A DNA stretch of 40,637 nt from Dinochytrium kinnereticum (GCA_027604005.1 JADGJT010000206.1:1-40637); one strand, 5' to 3'. Counted from the first letter of the stretch, positions 1 to 11,406 are shown. Made by a program: numbers and translations. Notes: generated from the letters alone by a model not told the origin.

Positions 1-500
1 CAGCATGACATCCTCCAGACTCACTATGTATTCCCCATCCTCAAACACTCCATCCCTATTTTGAATAGCCCTTCTCAATCTGGGATCTAACCCTTCTAAA
101 AATGTCTCTACTACATAAGATTCTGGGGCTACCACAGCTAGGTTGGAGTAAACTTCTCCGAACTGGGCTCTGTATTTACTGGTCGCCCATTTTTCTTTTC
201 TGCTCCTTTTGGCGCATTTCTCCAAGTCTTTCATTTGGGTTCTTTTTGCCCCATACTGCTTGATTAACCACTCGCAGACTTCCGAGAACCCTGGCTCCTT
301 CCCATTTGCCTTCTTAAATCTCTTTGCCCACCCTCTAAATAAAATGGGAACATCCCCTTTTTGAAGGTCCCCACGAGCTCCTCTAACATGTCCTCATCCT
401 TCAACTTGTTGATCTTGATACATTCCTTCTTCACGCCTCGAATGTGACCCTCAGGGTCTTTGCCCATAAACCTTCCAAGGCCCATTGATCTTTGCAACTG
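1..500 (-). pseudogene. Gag-like polyprotein fragment of the gypsy-like element
   Basis: The minus-strand frame covering about 360 to 1 translates to a charged helical protein that includes KWATSKYRAQFGEVYSNL and VVETFLEGLDPRLRRAIQ. These resemble the 'F..GL.p.lr..i' signature of retrotransposon Gag capsid-like domains. Upstream of about 360 the plausible continuation (GKDPEGHIRGVKKECIKINK) lies in another frame, so a frameshift near base 360 is likely and the copy is probably dead. The fragment is cut by the window edge. Family assignment comes from pattern recognition only; a Pfam Retrotrans_gag search would settle it. Confidence 0.5.
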
Positions 501-520
501 TACACGTACCTTTCTTTTCT

Positions 521-545
521 TCGATTCCCGGACGCAACCACCAGT
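521..545 (-). other. Primer-binding site of the gypsy-like element
   Basis: On the plus strand this stretch ends CGGACGCAACCACCA and is preceded by TTCGATTCC, which looks like the TpsiC loop and acceptor 3' end of a tRNA ending in CCA. On the minus strand this gives a site beginning TGGTGGTTGCG two bases inside the LTR end. Spacing between T-arm and CCA is one base longer than a canonical tRNA allows, so either the copy has mutated or the match stops before the T loop. The tRNA was not identified. Confidence 0.5.
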
Positions 546-850
546 TGTAACGCTGTTTCTGGTTTTCCCACTGAAACCAGAAGTGCGTGAGCTGATACTG
601 TTCAAATACAATTCCCTAAGTCCAGTCCCCCTTTATTCAATATCACAGCGCCTGTTTTATACCCCCCCCCCCTTCCGACAAGTCCCGATAACAACAGGAA
701 AAAGGAAAAAAAACGAAAAAATAAGCACCCCGCGTCCCGCAACGCGACGCGTTGACAAGCCCTCTTTCTCTCAACCTTTCCAATGCACCCCCACCAAATA
801 TCCCTGACCCATGAACAATTTTATCAGCTACAGCGTCAGTGGTGACGCCT
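546..850 (-). repeat. LTR of the gypsy-like element (outer border approximate)
   Basis: The inner border is TGTAAC on the plus strand, that is, an LTR ending in GTTACA on the minus strand, directly beside the primer-binding site. Read on the minus strand it holds a TATAAAAC box (654-661) and, downstream of it, an AATAAA signal (632-637), the usual promoter and polyadenylation order in an LTR. An 11-base C run (662-672) and an A-rich tract lie upstream of the TATA box. The outer end is a guess. Confidence 0.5.
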
Positions 851-998
851 CACGTCGCAGAAGAGAAAAACTCATCAGATAAAAAAGGGCAGGATGGGAA
901 AAGGTGGAAAGTTAACCTTTTTGAAAAGGAACATCTCTCTCTCTAAAAGTCAAATAAACCTTCAAGTTCAGACTGAAAAGTAAGATCAAACCCCAGCA

Positions 999-1018
999 CC
1001 GCTGGCACTTGCCAGCGG
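999..1018. repeat. Perfect 8-bp inverted repeat with 4-nt loop
   Basis: CCGCTGGC at 999-1006 pairs fully with GCCAGCGG at 1011-1018 around ACTT. It is followed by a T-rich stretch. It lies in the 850-1560 interval between the two retroelements, where I see no gene. It could be a leftover of another element or chance. Confidence 0.5.
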
Positions 1019-1589
1019 GACTTTCTTTATTGAATTTTAACAGTTAAGGGAAAAAGGAAGAACACGTCAAAATGGCTCAATTAGATGAATACACCGAAGT
1101 TTTATTCTACCCGTCTAGTCCCTCTTTCTCTTTACATTCTTTTCGTTTTTCTACTGTATTTTAGTTTTTCGATGCATTTCTTCCGCTGGGTTTTGACATC
1201 GCCCATATCATAAACCTTATATGTATCACCTATTTCTTCCGACTATGTCCCGTCCTGATCGCATGTCGCCCTTCACGCATGGTTTAACAGTTATATTTCA
1301 ACGATTATATCGATTTATGCATACCTATATAGCCTTTGTTGTCGATATGGTCTCGCTGTTCTTTCTTGTACCCAAATTTCATTCTCCTGATCGCTCCTGT
1401 ACAGTCTCTGCTTCAAAACCAGTATCAACTTCAGAGTTGGCTAAGGAGATGTTTCTTACATGGTGCGGCTCTGGCTGTACTCGGAATCTGGTCAATAGAC
1501 TTGAGGACCTAATTACTGTTGTTCCCCTTACCCCACCTCGGTTCATGAGTACTGCATCTGAAGGTGTTCAAATTAAAGCGGCTCCTCAA

Positions 1590-2760
1590 GGTGATTTTCC
1601 ACACATGGTCGACACGGGCAATAATGTTTATCGTTGAATGCTTTTTAAAAATGCATACTTCATACTTGAACTATCTGAGAATCTTCTTTCGCTTCACCAA
1701 ATCACCACGAATGATGTTCATCTTAGTTCCACCGGTTTATCTGCGACTCGTCCTAATGGGACTGTTTAGGGCATTGGGATCAAGACCAATAATATGTGGC
1801 AACTATCGTGTTGTCGTCTTACTCAGCAAGAGAAACTCCTATTTGGTTCGAACGAAATTGCTGTCAAAGCTAATAAAATTGCACCTACTTTGATTCACAA
1901 TCGTATCGGACATATTGGTCTTGAGAGATCTAACTCTATTTCCACCAAGCTCTATAAACTTCCACCATCTAATCCTCTTTCTTGCTGTGAAGCCAACGTG
2001 TTAGGTAAACATACTGAGCATCGTCTACCTGATACTGGTTCTCCTGCCTCTGGACCTCTTCATATCGTCTCTGCCAATACCTGGGTTAGCTCTGTTGATA
2101 GTATTGGTGGTCATAAGTATCTCGTTCTATCATGGATAAGCTCAAAAAACTTGCCTGTGGTTTATTGCAAAAGGACGAACGCCAATCTACCACTCTTGCC
2201 AGCTTACTATCAACCTACTTTCGAGAATCAATTTGATACGAAGATCAAAATCCTCAGAGCTGACCGTGGTGGGGAATTTATGAGCTCTTTGGGAACTTTT
2301 GACGACTATTGTGCCGCTCAGGGTATTCAACGACAGGAGGCTGCTCCTGCCAAACACGGCCAAAATGGTCAGGCTGAACGCGTGTGGAGAACTGTGAGAG
2401 AACGTGCCTTAACTATGATGGCTCATGCCAAAGTTGGGCCTGAGTTTTGGGCATACGCAATGCTTACTGCAATTTACCTTCATAATTATTGCCCAGATCG
2501 TCATGGCATTGCTCCGATTTCACATTTTAGTAATCGACAACCATCTCTTTCTCACCTACGCGTTTGGGGTTGCGTTGCCTTCGTACATACTCGGCGAGAA
2601 GGGGGTAAACCTTCGTTTAGAGCCGAAAAAAGTCGCTTTGTTGGCTATGATCTTCGCTCTAAAGCATACCAACTTCTTGTTGGAAATAGGATGTATATTT
2701 CTACTGACGTCACTTTCTGCGAGGACGAATTTGATCTGAAGGGCGACCATGTTAAACAGT
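1590..2760 (+). pseudogene. copia protease / integrase remnant
   Basis: A VDTGNN stretch near 1609 sits where the copia protease has its D(S/T)G motif, and SENLLSLHQI (about 1676) matches the NLLSV.QL segment before the integrase. An in-frame TAG follows near 1768. The frame beginning about 1794 then holds the pre-integrase HNRIGH region, and an integrase core with LRADRGGEF and HGQNGQAERVWRT, supplying the second Asp and the Glu of the D,D-E triad. The first catalytic Asp, normally in a (H)SDxWGP context, reads SANTW here, and the following 'DD.SR' block is also lost, so the enzyme should be inactive. The C-terminal GKPSFRAEKSRFVGYD segment is typical of copia integrases. Confidence 0.8.
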
Positions 2761-2885
2761 TTGATGCTCTTTCACCAACATACACATATGATTACCGTCA
2801 GCTTTTTCCTGCTATTACTAATAGTGCTACTGATTCTAACCCAATCGCGTTACCGGCACCCCATCCGATCTTCCCTCTATGACAT

Positions 2886-3320
2886 ATGCTGATGCCGTTT
2901 CTCCTTGTCGTCGCGCACTTGTTGAGCTCTTCTTCTCCTCTGTTTCACAAACGTTTGTCATCTTCCTTTTCATCATCTGTTCCTCCTTCCCTTTCCTCTT
3001 CCTCTCAATCTTCATCACCATCTTCATCTTCTAAATTACCGTCTTCTTCTGTATCTGCCGTTACCCTTCCTGTTTCCCCTCCTGAAGTCGCAGTTCTTTC
3101 CCCTTCCTCCTCCCTCTCCAATGTCTCCAATGATTCTACTGTTGACTTTGTTCTTCCCCCGATTCCTACCCCCCTACCTTCCGGTCGTTCATCTCTCCCT
3201 TCCCCCTCCTCTCCTACTCCACTTTCTTATCTTCCTTATGTATTACAACCGGGCCCTTCATCTCCGTCTTCTTCTTCTTCTGTTCCTCCACCATTTCACT
3301 TGTCCCCTTCAATCTGAGGA
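2886..3320 (+). other. Ser/Pro-rich low-complexity spacer of the copia polyprotein
   Basis: This stretch translates to a protein made almost wholly of Ser, Pro and Leu (pyrimidine-rich DNA with TCT/TTC/CCT repeats). A Ser/Pro-rich linker between integrase and reverse transcriptase is common in copia polyproteins. It is separated from the integrase frame by a stop at 2880-2882, which is another sign of decay. Confidence 0.6.
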
Positions 3321-3332
3321 TCTTGATCATCT

Positions 3333-4530
3333 TTGACAATTGTCTATTCTATGGATGTGGATCGCGCTTTTTGCACTCTGGAAGATCGTGTTCTACCTGT
3401 CAAAGGTGATGCTTCTGCCCTTCCGTTTCCTTCCACGTTTGAACAAGCCACTTCTCGCTCCGATTCTGCGGCCTGGCTACAGGCTATGGAGTCTGAACGT
3501 CAATCTATGGTCGATGATGTCCATGAACTTGTTCCCCCTCCTCCTGGTTGTGTTGCAATTCCGAGCCGTTGGGTCTTCATTCAAAAATGCAATGCGGATG
3601 GATCGGTAGCTCGTTATAAAGCTCGCCTGGTTGCTAAGGGTTTGGTTCAAGAAGAAGGAAATTTTCAAGACACCTATGCTCCTATTGCTAAACTGTCTAC
3701 GTTTCGTCTCATTGTTGCCCTTGCTGCCTTGCTATGCCTTCCCATTCATCAAATGAACGTAATTACAGCGTTTCTCCATGCCCCTATTGATATGGACCTT
3801 TATCTTCAACAACCGCCTGGCTTTACCGACCCCGTAATCCTTCTTTTGTATGGCGCCTAGAGAAATCCATATACGGTCTCAAGCAAGCCCCACACCTCTG
3901 GAACAACACTCTCGATGCTTTCCTTCTCTCCCTTGGCTATACCGCGACTAGGGCTGATCCTTGTCTCTATTTAAAACGTGTTGGTTCTCGCTTCTGTCTC
4001 ATTCTTGTCTATGTGGATGATTTGGTAAATTGTGATACTCTCGTCAGGATCTTAAGGACGCTCTCAACTCCTCTCAACTCCCTCTCGCGTAAATTGAAGA
4101 ATTAATTGGGTCTCACAGGGCGGAAGGCAAAGACTGACGACGATGCACCCCCACAGCCAATTTATTGGATGAAATAAAGAAGGCACGCAGTGGGCAAAGG
4201 GAAGGTAGGAAAGACTCCCAGCGAGCGCTAAGGGAGTGAGGAGACCAACGTCAGGCCTCTGCTGGAAAGTTGGGAGAAAAAACGAAAACAAAAAAGACAG
4301 GAAAGGGAAGGGAAGGGGATGTGAGATCCTATCGTACCGGGACGGACTCGAAGTCGACCCCCCGGTTGAACACGGTTTATTATAATAAACCTCCACTTAA
4401 TTCTCGTTTTACCATGAAAGATCTCGGTCTTCTCTCCTATTGTCTTGGGATGCAACTGGTTAAAGGCCCTGATAATGCTCTCTTCTTAAATAAAGATAAA
4501 GCGATGTTCTTGAACGTTTTGGCATGACGG
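3333..4530 (+). pseudogene. copia reverse transcriptase, frameshifted and interrupted
   Basis: The first part contains IPSRWVFIQKCNADGSVARY, KARLVAKGLVQ and YAPIAKLSTFRLIVALAA, hallmarks of the copia RT N-terminal half. A frameshift near 3830 moves the continuation (LEKSIYGLKQAPHLWNNTL, then the catalytic YVDD at 4010-4021) into another frame. After about 4080 foreign sequence breaks the gene; the frame resumes near 4391 with LNSRFTMKDLGLLSYCLGMQ. The YVDD active site survives, but the protein cannot be made in one piece. Confidence 0.85.
4084..4385. repeat. Insertion of about 300 bp inside the copia RT
   Basis: The sequence between two RT segments that are adjacent in intact copia elements is unrelated to RT. 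It has no open frame of its own that I recognise. On the minus strand it contains CTTCGAGTCC (within about 4345-4356), which resembles a tRNA or SINE B box (GGTTCGAnTCC), or equally the 3' end of a tRNA at a primer-binding site. Its right end is AT-rich (TTTATTATAATAA). It may be a tRNA-derived SINE or an LTR-plus-primer-site fragment. Borders are approximate and I could not define a target-site duplication. Confidence 0.4.
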
Positions 4531-5100
4531 ACTGCAATCCTATAGGCACTCCGATGCTTAATGACTTCTTGAATCAGGAAAACCCTCTCTCTGACAAATT
4601 GTGCGATGCATCTGTTTACCGTTCACTTATTGGATGTCTTCAGTACTTGAGTATGGCAACTCGGCCTGACATCACTTCAGCAGTCTCTATTCTTAGTCGC
4701 TCAGTCCAAACTCCGAATGAACCCCATAAGATGGCGGCTAGACGAGTGCTTCGCTATCTCCAAGGCACTCGGCATTATTCTCATAGGTATCATTCTTCTG
4801 GCTCTATCTCTACAGTTGCCTCTCTCGTTTCATCCGCATACATTGGACCCTCTCGCTCAGAAGTCTCTGGTCGCAAGATTATTTCTTTTACTGATGCTGA
4901 CTTGGTGGTTCTAAAATATTCGCCGCTCTACATCTGGTTATTTATGTGAATTTACTTGCTGGCTGCTCTATCCTGGAAAAGTCAAATCCAGCCTACTGTT
5001 GCCCTATCAACTCTCGAAGCTGAGTATATGGCTATGTCACAGGGAGCTCGGGAAGTAATCTGGCTTCGTATTCTATTGTCGGACCTGGGTTTTCCACCAG
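4527..5100 (+). pseudogene. copia RT C-terminal region and RNase H remnant
   Basis: TDCNPIGTPM and YRSLIGCLQYLSMATRPDI are the standard segments after the copia RT, followed by RRVLRYLQGTRHY. The RNase H part shows FTDADL (about 4889) and, after a frame break near 4948, WKSQIQPTVALSTLEAEYMA (about 4975-5034), which carries the conserved STLEAEY motif. Two frame changes make the region non-functional. Confidence 0.8.
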
Positions 5101-5107
5101 ATGGGAG

Positions 5108-5484
5108 TGTTGTTAGAGCTTTCTCGTGCTTATTGTTCCTTCGGATATTTGTCCTTGGCTATTCTTGTTTGTTCATGTATCTACATGAAGATGTGTCTCA
5201 GGAAGATACGTGCAGTCACGTGACTGTTTTATCTCTTTTCATGTTTCAGTGTGAGATATCTGAAGATTACGTTTTCTTATATCCTCACACAGGTATCCTA
5301 GTTTTTCTGAACAAATGCACGTGTTCTTATATTTCACACAGTGTATATTTGTTCAGGCTTATCAAAGTCAACCTAGTAGCTTTTTCGTAATTTTTTTACT
5401 AGGGTTGTGTTCGAGTTTTTGCAGCACTGGTTGTTGTTCTCTGGGATATATGAGCGCCTTAATAAGAAATGCCAATATAGAACA
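5108..5484 (+). repeat. Putative 3' LTR of the copia element
   Basis: A short purine tract (GATGGGAG, 5100-5107), suitable as a polypurine tract, directly precedes TGTTGTTAG, a typical copia LTR start. It lies right after the RNase H and first integrase-free sequence. The end is set at AACA (5481-5484), the inverted counterpart of TGTT. No second copy is in the window, so the borders cannot be verified. Bases 5485-5854 downstream hold nothing recognisable apart from the transporter 3' flank. Confidence 0.4.
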
Positions 5485-5854
5485 CAGTTTTTCTCTCACT
5501 CATTCAAAAATCATAGGCAGGGGACTGAAAAGGTCAAGACTGTATTGAAAGCTATTTCTCAAGACTTGACACAAAAAAAACCCATACGGACAGAAATCTC
5601 TGCCACAACGCATGGAAAAGAAAACTTTGAGAAAGAAAAAAAATTAATGGATGAAAACATGAAATGAACTGCCGGCTAATACTGAAACGCGGCCAAAGAA
5701 AATGACAAGAGAACACGTGTATAGGACCACATAATGGGAATTTCAGAGGAGTAGAGACAACCCGAGGATAAGAAAGGGAATGAAAAAAGAAATAAAAGCA
5801 AGGAGGTTTCACAACACTTGAGAATAAGCATCATAGAAGTAAATGGCCAAGAGA

Positions 5855-8800
5855 TCACTCCTCCCCATTCGCGATCTTCCTCAAAACCTCAGCATTAGCA
5901 GGTCCAGTAGCCTCCACCAAAGCCTTGAAAACAGAGCCCTCAGTCTCCAAAAGCTTTTTCGGGCTATCAAACTCCGCCAACCTCCCATCCTCCAGCACCA
6001 TCACGCGATCAAACGCAGCAATGCTCTTAATCTGATGCGCGACAGCGATGACCGTGACGTTCTTCAACCCACCCTTCATCAGCTCCCTTACATTCTCATT
6101 CCCTTCAGCATCCAAAGCAGCGGTGGCCTCATCCATGATCAGGATCTTGGGTTCAGCCAGAATAGATCGGGCGATGCAGAGAAGCTGGCGTTGGCCCGCC
6201 GAGAGGTTTTTACCAGACTCGGTTACGGGATGGTCGAGCTTTTTGGCCTGTTCAGTGATGTAGGTTTTGAGTCCAACAAGTTCAAGTGCTCGCCAGAGGG
6301 CTTCGTCGGTGTGATTAGAGTGGATATCAAGGTTGCTTCGAACAGTTCCATTGAAGATGATGGGTTCCTGAGGGATGATTTGGAGGTTGGAGCGGAGGGC
6401 CTTCAAACCCATCTTTGTGATATCTAGGAACAATAGAGTAATCATAAAACCGTAAGCTTCCAAAAGACCACAGACATCATAAAAACTCTGAAGCAAGAGA
6501 AGAAGAAAAACCTACCACGTCCATCAATAACAACCTTGCCACTAGAGATGTCCAGCACCCTGAAAAAGGCGGAAGCAAGTGAAGATTTTCCAGACCCAGT
6601 CCTCCCAACAACACCAATCTTCTCCCCAGCATTCACCGAGAACGTCAAATCGCTCACAACCTTATTCTCAGGTCGATTCTTGTACCGCAACTCCAAAGCC
6701 TCAACCTCAATCTTCCCTTCACTGGGCCAAGACCCCGGAGTCGGATCCCCATCAACATTCCTAGCATCCTCCGAGGGCAGATCGTTAGAATAATGATTCA
6801 ACCTCTCAACGCAGTTGAAAGTCGCCTCAGTGTTACTGAAAGCAACCAAAAGGTTATTAAACCACGTTCCCAAGTTAATGGCACCAGTCAACCCCAACCC
6901 AACAGCAGTTCCGTCAATGACACCGGCAGCTCCCAAAATGACAAGCACAAGCACAACCGTTGAAGTGAGGAGAGAGAGACGAAGACCCAACCAGGCCTTT
7001 GCGGATTGAAGGTAAAGGCTCGCAGCGTTCGATCGGTCCATCTTATCTTCTTGAGCTTGGATAAAGTGGCGTTGCGCGCCGTAGGCTTTGATGGAGACGG
7101 TGCCGTTGAGAGTTTCAGAGACGTGGGTGAGAAGAGGAGACATCATAATAGATGTCAGGCGCTTGAGCTCACGGTACGAAACACGGAAGAGACGGAAGAA
7201 GATCGAAGAGATCAGAACCAAGACAAGGAAGAGAACTAGGATAATAAAATGAGGTTAGATGACGCAACCAAACATAATGTAAGTCCAGGAACAGAAAAAA
7301 ATTTCCCTCTGGACCCCCTTTGGAAAAATAACAAAAAGTGCAAAGTAAACCGAAAACTACCCACTCAATACATATGGCGCAGAATAAGCCACAATAACTG
7401 CCGCAGTCATAAAGTAAGAGAAATCCCTCGCAGTAACGAAAATATTCAAAGGTAGATTTCCATCCAACTCCCTGACATCGATAGTCATGCGGTTCAAAAT
7501 TCTTCCAACGGGTTGATCATCGAAAAAGTTCATAGGAGCGTACAGGAGGCCATCCATCGCCCAGTTGTGGATCTTGATGGAAGCGATCTTGCCACAATAA
7601 ATCATGAAGAAGACAAGTGCGACTGAAGTGAGCCAGTGTTCATCGGAAGGAGTTGTGGTTAGCTTCTAAATGAATCAAAGGAGCAAAGGGGTTGTATACA
7701 TACTAATGTTAACGGTGTTGAAAGATCCAAGACCAAGATACCACTTGACGTAAGCGCTCGGAGGAAGGTTGAAGCTGTTTCTGGTCCAGAACGCAAGGAA
7801 GATCCTGGTAAAGGCCGTGAAGGTAACCAAGAACGCAAGAAGGATGATGAAACCCGAAAGGAAGATGACTCCACCAGCTTTAAAGTACGAATGAACGGTG
7901 GCCCAGGTGAAAGAGCCCTTTTGAAAATTAAAAAAAAAAGGGTGCGGGGGGTAGGATATAAATAGTGGTTAGCTTATACATTATGCAGGGGGTGGAAAGA
8001 GACGAGTGAATGAAGGGCGAAAGGGGGGGAATCATACCGATCGTCTATCCTCAGCAACAGCCTGCTGCGTCTCAAAAGTTTTCACAGCCTTAATAATGGC
8101 CTCATCATCAACTTTAACCTCCTTAACCTCCTCCACCTCATCATAAGCATAGCCCTTCATGATTTCCTTCAGTGAACTCTCCTCATTGGCCATTAGATCT
8201 TTGAAAGACCCAGCCTCAGCCACGGTCCCATCCTTCATGATCAAGATCAGGTCAGTCCTGGGAAGAAGGTGAAGCTGGTGAGTAGCCATGATAACCGTCT
8301 TTTCTTTGAGCACTTCACAAATTGCGTGCTCAAAGACTTGCTTGCCGACGTGGGCGTCAAGGGCTGAGGTAGGGTCATCGAGGAGGTAGAGATCGGCATC
8401 TCGTGCGAGGGCGCGGGCTGGTGTGTTAAAGGGTTTTTTAGATTAGGTGGGTAAACTCTAATTAAAGGCATGCAAAGAAACCAAACCACAACACATCAAA
8501 TCAAAACACGTAAAAGGGATAGAAGAGGAGATGAAACACTCACCTAAGGCAACACGGGCCTTCTGTCCACCAGACAAATTGACTCCCTTCTCACCAATCC
8601 TCGTCCCCAACCCAAACGGCATCAACTCAAGATCATGATCCAAGCAAGCGTCCGAAACAGCTTTAGGGATTCTCTCCCTGACCGACGCATCACCAAACAA
8701 AATATTCTCCTCAACAGACCCAGACATGATCCAAGGCTCCTGAGGGCAATAGGCAACCGACCCCCTCAAAACAGTCTCCCCCTTCAACTTCCTCATTCCC

Positions 8801-10865
8801 CCAATCAAAGCCGACAAGAAAGAGCTTTTCCCGCTTCCAACCTTCCCAATGACAGCGACAAGTGATCCTCTAGGGATGACAGCGTTCACATCCTTGAGCT
8901 GGAACACTGGAGGTGGGTCCTCCTTTTCAGCAGGCTTCTCAGAGGTGGGATCAGGTTTCTTCTCGTCCTTTTTCGGGGCGGGTGCGGCGGGCTTGGCGGG
9001 GGCTTTTGCGCCTTTCACGGTCTCCCATGTGAAGGTGGCGGAAGTAACGGTTACAGCCTCAGCACCGGGGAGGTCGGAATAGGGCTTCATCTCAGGTTTT
9101 TCGTCGGCAGGGGTCTCCTCAGCGAGGAAGAAGTCGTTGATGCGCTTGTAGGAGACTGGGACTTTGAGAAGTTGTCTGTTTGTTGAAAAAAAAAAGAAGG
9201 GGGGGGTTGTTGTTTTATTAGTTAAAAAGGATCAGAGTGGTTGGCTTTATCCCTTATGGAGTTTTGGAAGTGTGAACGCATGTGACTTACCCAATAGTCA
9301 TGTTCATTGCACCAGAGGGCCCCACAACGGCGTCCAATAGAGCAAGGGTAGTGAAGATGGTACTAGCCGTGATGTTGGGGTTGAAGACAGCATAGATCAA
9401 GATCGAGATGGTGGGTACCATGTACTGACGAGTGGAGGAAGAGCAGTAAAAGAATCCAAAGACCCTCATGATCTTCTCGTTAGCGCTGACTTGCTCATTG
9501 CGGGCGGAATCAATCTTGGTCTTAAGAACCTCCTCGACAGCTTGGAACTTGATAAACTTGATTCCTATTGAAGAGCATTGTTTTCAAAAGGCCTGGTGTT
9601 AACAAAAAATCCCCCCTCAAAAAAAATAAATAATTGAATTGCAAGGAAAGTTTCCCTGGCACTCACCATACAAGAACTCACGCAAGGCTTTGGACCTAGT
9701 GTCCATCCCTTTGTTGTAAGCCTTGATTCCCGTGGAGATGAGCGGCATGATCTTGATCTCAAACGCAATCAACAACCCAAAGAGTCCAATAGGGGTGAAC
9801 GCTGATAAGCCCAAATACTTGAAGATGAAGGCAATGGCGATAACAAGTTGCGAGACATAAGCAATGAGGTTCACAAGATAAATGGGAGCCTGAACGACAG
9901 TGTTGGTATCAGCGCCGACCAAAGTGTTCATGTATCCAGCACTGAAGTTCTTTTGGACCTTGGAGGATATGAGGAGAGATTTTTGGTAGATCCCGCTGAC
10001 GAGAATACCATTCATTTGGATGCCGAGGAAGATGGTGAGGGACTGAAGGAAAAGAAAAAAGAAAGAAGAGTAAATAAGGAAGAAAGGTTAATGGGGTTGG
10101 AAGGGACTTCAAAAAGGATGGCCCGAAGACGGAAGGACAGTGACCGACCTGGTAAGTGTAGGTGGCAAGAGCGGAAAGAAGTTGCATCCCGAAAAATACC
10201 CCAGCGAGACCGTAAGCGCTCTTGACGATGACGAAGCTGGTGTCGCTGTCAGGAATGAGAAGGGCCAGGATCTAAACAAGAATGTGTGTTGATTTTGACC
10301 GGCGGAAGAATGTTAGTGAATGGACTTCCCTCGGCATGAAAAGGGGAAAGACTCTTCCCTCACCTGGGGAATCATGAGCGGTTGCAGAAGAGCCAGGGTA
10401 ACAATAACAGCCTGAAGAAAGAGGCCGCCAGCGCTGAAATGCCAAAAGAGAGTGAGGGAAGAGGAAAGCAGGGGTCAGCAACATTTCTCGCATTTAACGA
10501 AGAGTACAAGAACAAGAAAAGGCAAACGTGCATGGCACTCACTAGTAAGTTCCAAAGTGCCTCAAAAAGACCTTGGCAAGGCTAGGTGGCTTTGGCTGCC
10601 CGTTCTTGTTCTCCTCCGTCTTTGAGACGGAGGCCAGCATCCTCCAGTAGCCCCTGCACTCTGCCCAAAACGGATCCAGCACGGATGCAGATGCAGTGTA
10701 CCGTTCGTTCTGAGGCAAATCAGGGAGGTCATCCTCCTTGAGAGGGCTCTTCATGCCAGCCTTGAACAGCGGATTGATCCATGAGACGGCGATGAAGGAG
10801 AAGATGTTGCGCTGGGGCAGACGGGCGACCTGCGGTGAGGCGTCCTTCAGTCCCTTGATGTCCAT
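5855..10865 (-). CDS. ABCC-family (MRP-type) full ABC transporter
   Basis: This is an ATP-driven exporter of organic anions, conjugates or peptides in the plasma or vacuolar membrane (family knowledge). I join eleven exons: 10543-10865, 10364-10433, 10149-10271, 9667-10042, 9291-9564, 8544-9175, 8038-8417, 7704-7917, 7365-7622, 6516-7235, 5855-6423, giving 1312 residues in TMD1-NBD1-TMD2-NBD2 order without the extra N-terminal TMD0. NBD1 has Walker A GKVGSGKS (Lys505), Q-loop Gln534, LSGGQ (589-593), Walker B LYLLDDP (609-615) and His646. NBD2 has Walker A GRTGSGKS (Lys1100), Gln1142, LSAGQ (1197-1201), LIMDE (Glu1222) and His1253. Asp614 in place of the catalytic Glu in NBD1 is the known ABCC asymmetry. 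An Ala/Lys/Pro/Glu-rich insert of about 38 residues splits NBD1 near its start. The least certain splice is 7365, where GTGGGT is the chosen donor. It faces away from the NRPS; a role in exporting the NRPS product is inference. Confidence 0.93.
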
Positions 10866-11339
10866 CTCAGCGAGGAAGGGATTTCTCTAGAGGAAGGAGG
10901 GAGGTGGGGGTGGGTTGTTGGATGGGTTGAGTTTGAGGTGAGGAGGACGTTGAGTGTGAGGCTCTTAAAACGCTCAGATGTTCTGGCAGGAGACAGACCA
11001 GTGACACAAACAAAGGGTGTGCAGGGGGAAAAACCAAACACAAGACAGGGTTGAAACCACCACGCCGCTTTACATCAAACAACCGTTAAGGCAATTTCTG
11101 GAGTGCCAGAAGAGGGATGACGGATGGCTTGGCGCTGGTAGAAACACAAGCAGTTCCATGAAAAGAAAGCATTTGCGCTATCATCTATACAGGTGTGAAC
11201 ATGGAACTGCAACTGGATCCGACTGAAGGACGTGTGTTTGAGTCAACGATGATGATGATGATGAGGGAAGTAACAGCAACAACAACAATGATGCGTTGAT
11301 GATTGATTGATACAGGCAAGCAGGCTACTGCTTGCTTAT

Positions 11340-11406
11340 CCATGAGTGAGTACTGACTGACTGACTGAATGAGTGAGTGAGTATGGAAGAAGGAAGGAAC
11401 GAAGAT

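Larger units (their letters stand above)
1..850 (-). mobile_element. 5' part of a gypsy-like LTR retrotransposon, running off the left edge
   Basis: Read on the minus strand, an LTR-like segment (about 850 to 546), a tRNA-3'-end-like primer-binding site (about 545 to 521) and a gag-like coding stretch (about 500 to 1) follow one another in the order of an LTR retrotransposon 5' end. The LTR end matches the TG...CA rule: the minus strand ends in TTACA next to the primer site. The outer LTR border is not defined because no second LTR copy lies in the window. The element belongs to the repeat-rich left flank and has no visible link to the genes on the right. Gypsy rather than copia is inferred from the Gag style only; pol is outside the window. 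Confidence 0.6.
1590..5483 (+). mobile_element. Decayed Ty1/copia-type LTR retrotransposon
   Basis: Protease-like, integrase, reverse transcriptase and RNase H remnants occur in that order on the plus strand. Integrase ahead of reverse transcriptase is the copia (Pseudoviridae) order, not the gypsy order. The reading frame is broken by a stop (TAG near 1768), a frameshift near 3830, an insertion of about 300 bp after 4080, and further frame changes near 4527 and 4948. A putative 3' LTR follows; I found no matching 5' LTR and no convincing gag, so the left end is truncated or too decayed to see. The element is predicted to be immobile. Confidence 0.85.

Noticed and set aside
655..672. Poly-C run as a sequencing gap or frameshift slip site
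   Set aside because: It lies in LTR sequence next to the TATA box and needs no coding explanation.
7659..7702. Acceptor at TTTAG near 7662 for transporter exon 9
   Set aside because: It leads to an in-frame TGA. The CACTTCAG acceptor at 7623-7625, with CTAAC upstream, keeps the frame and restores a transmembrane helix.
9848..10225. Plus-strand frames of 80-190 codons opposite the transporter, oxidase and NRPS exons
   Set aside because: They mirror real exons on the other strand and cross their splice sites.
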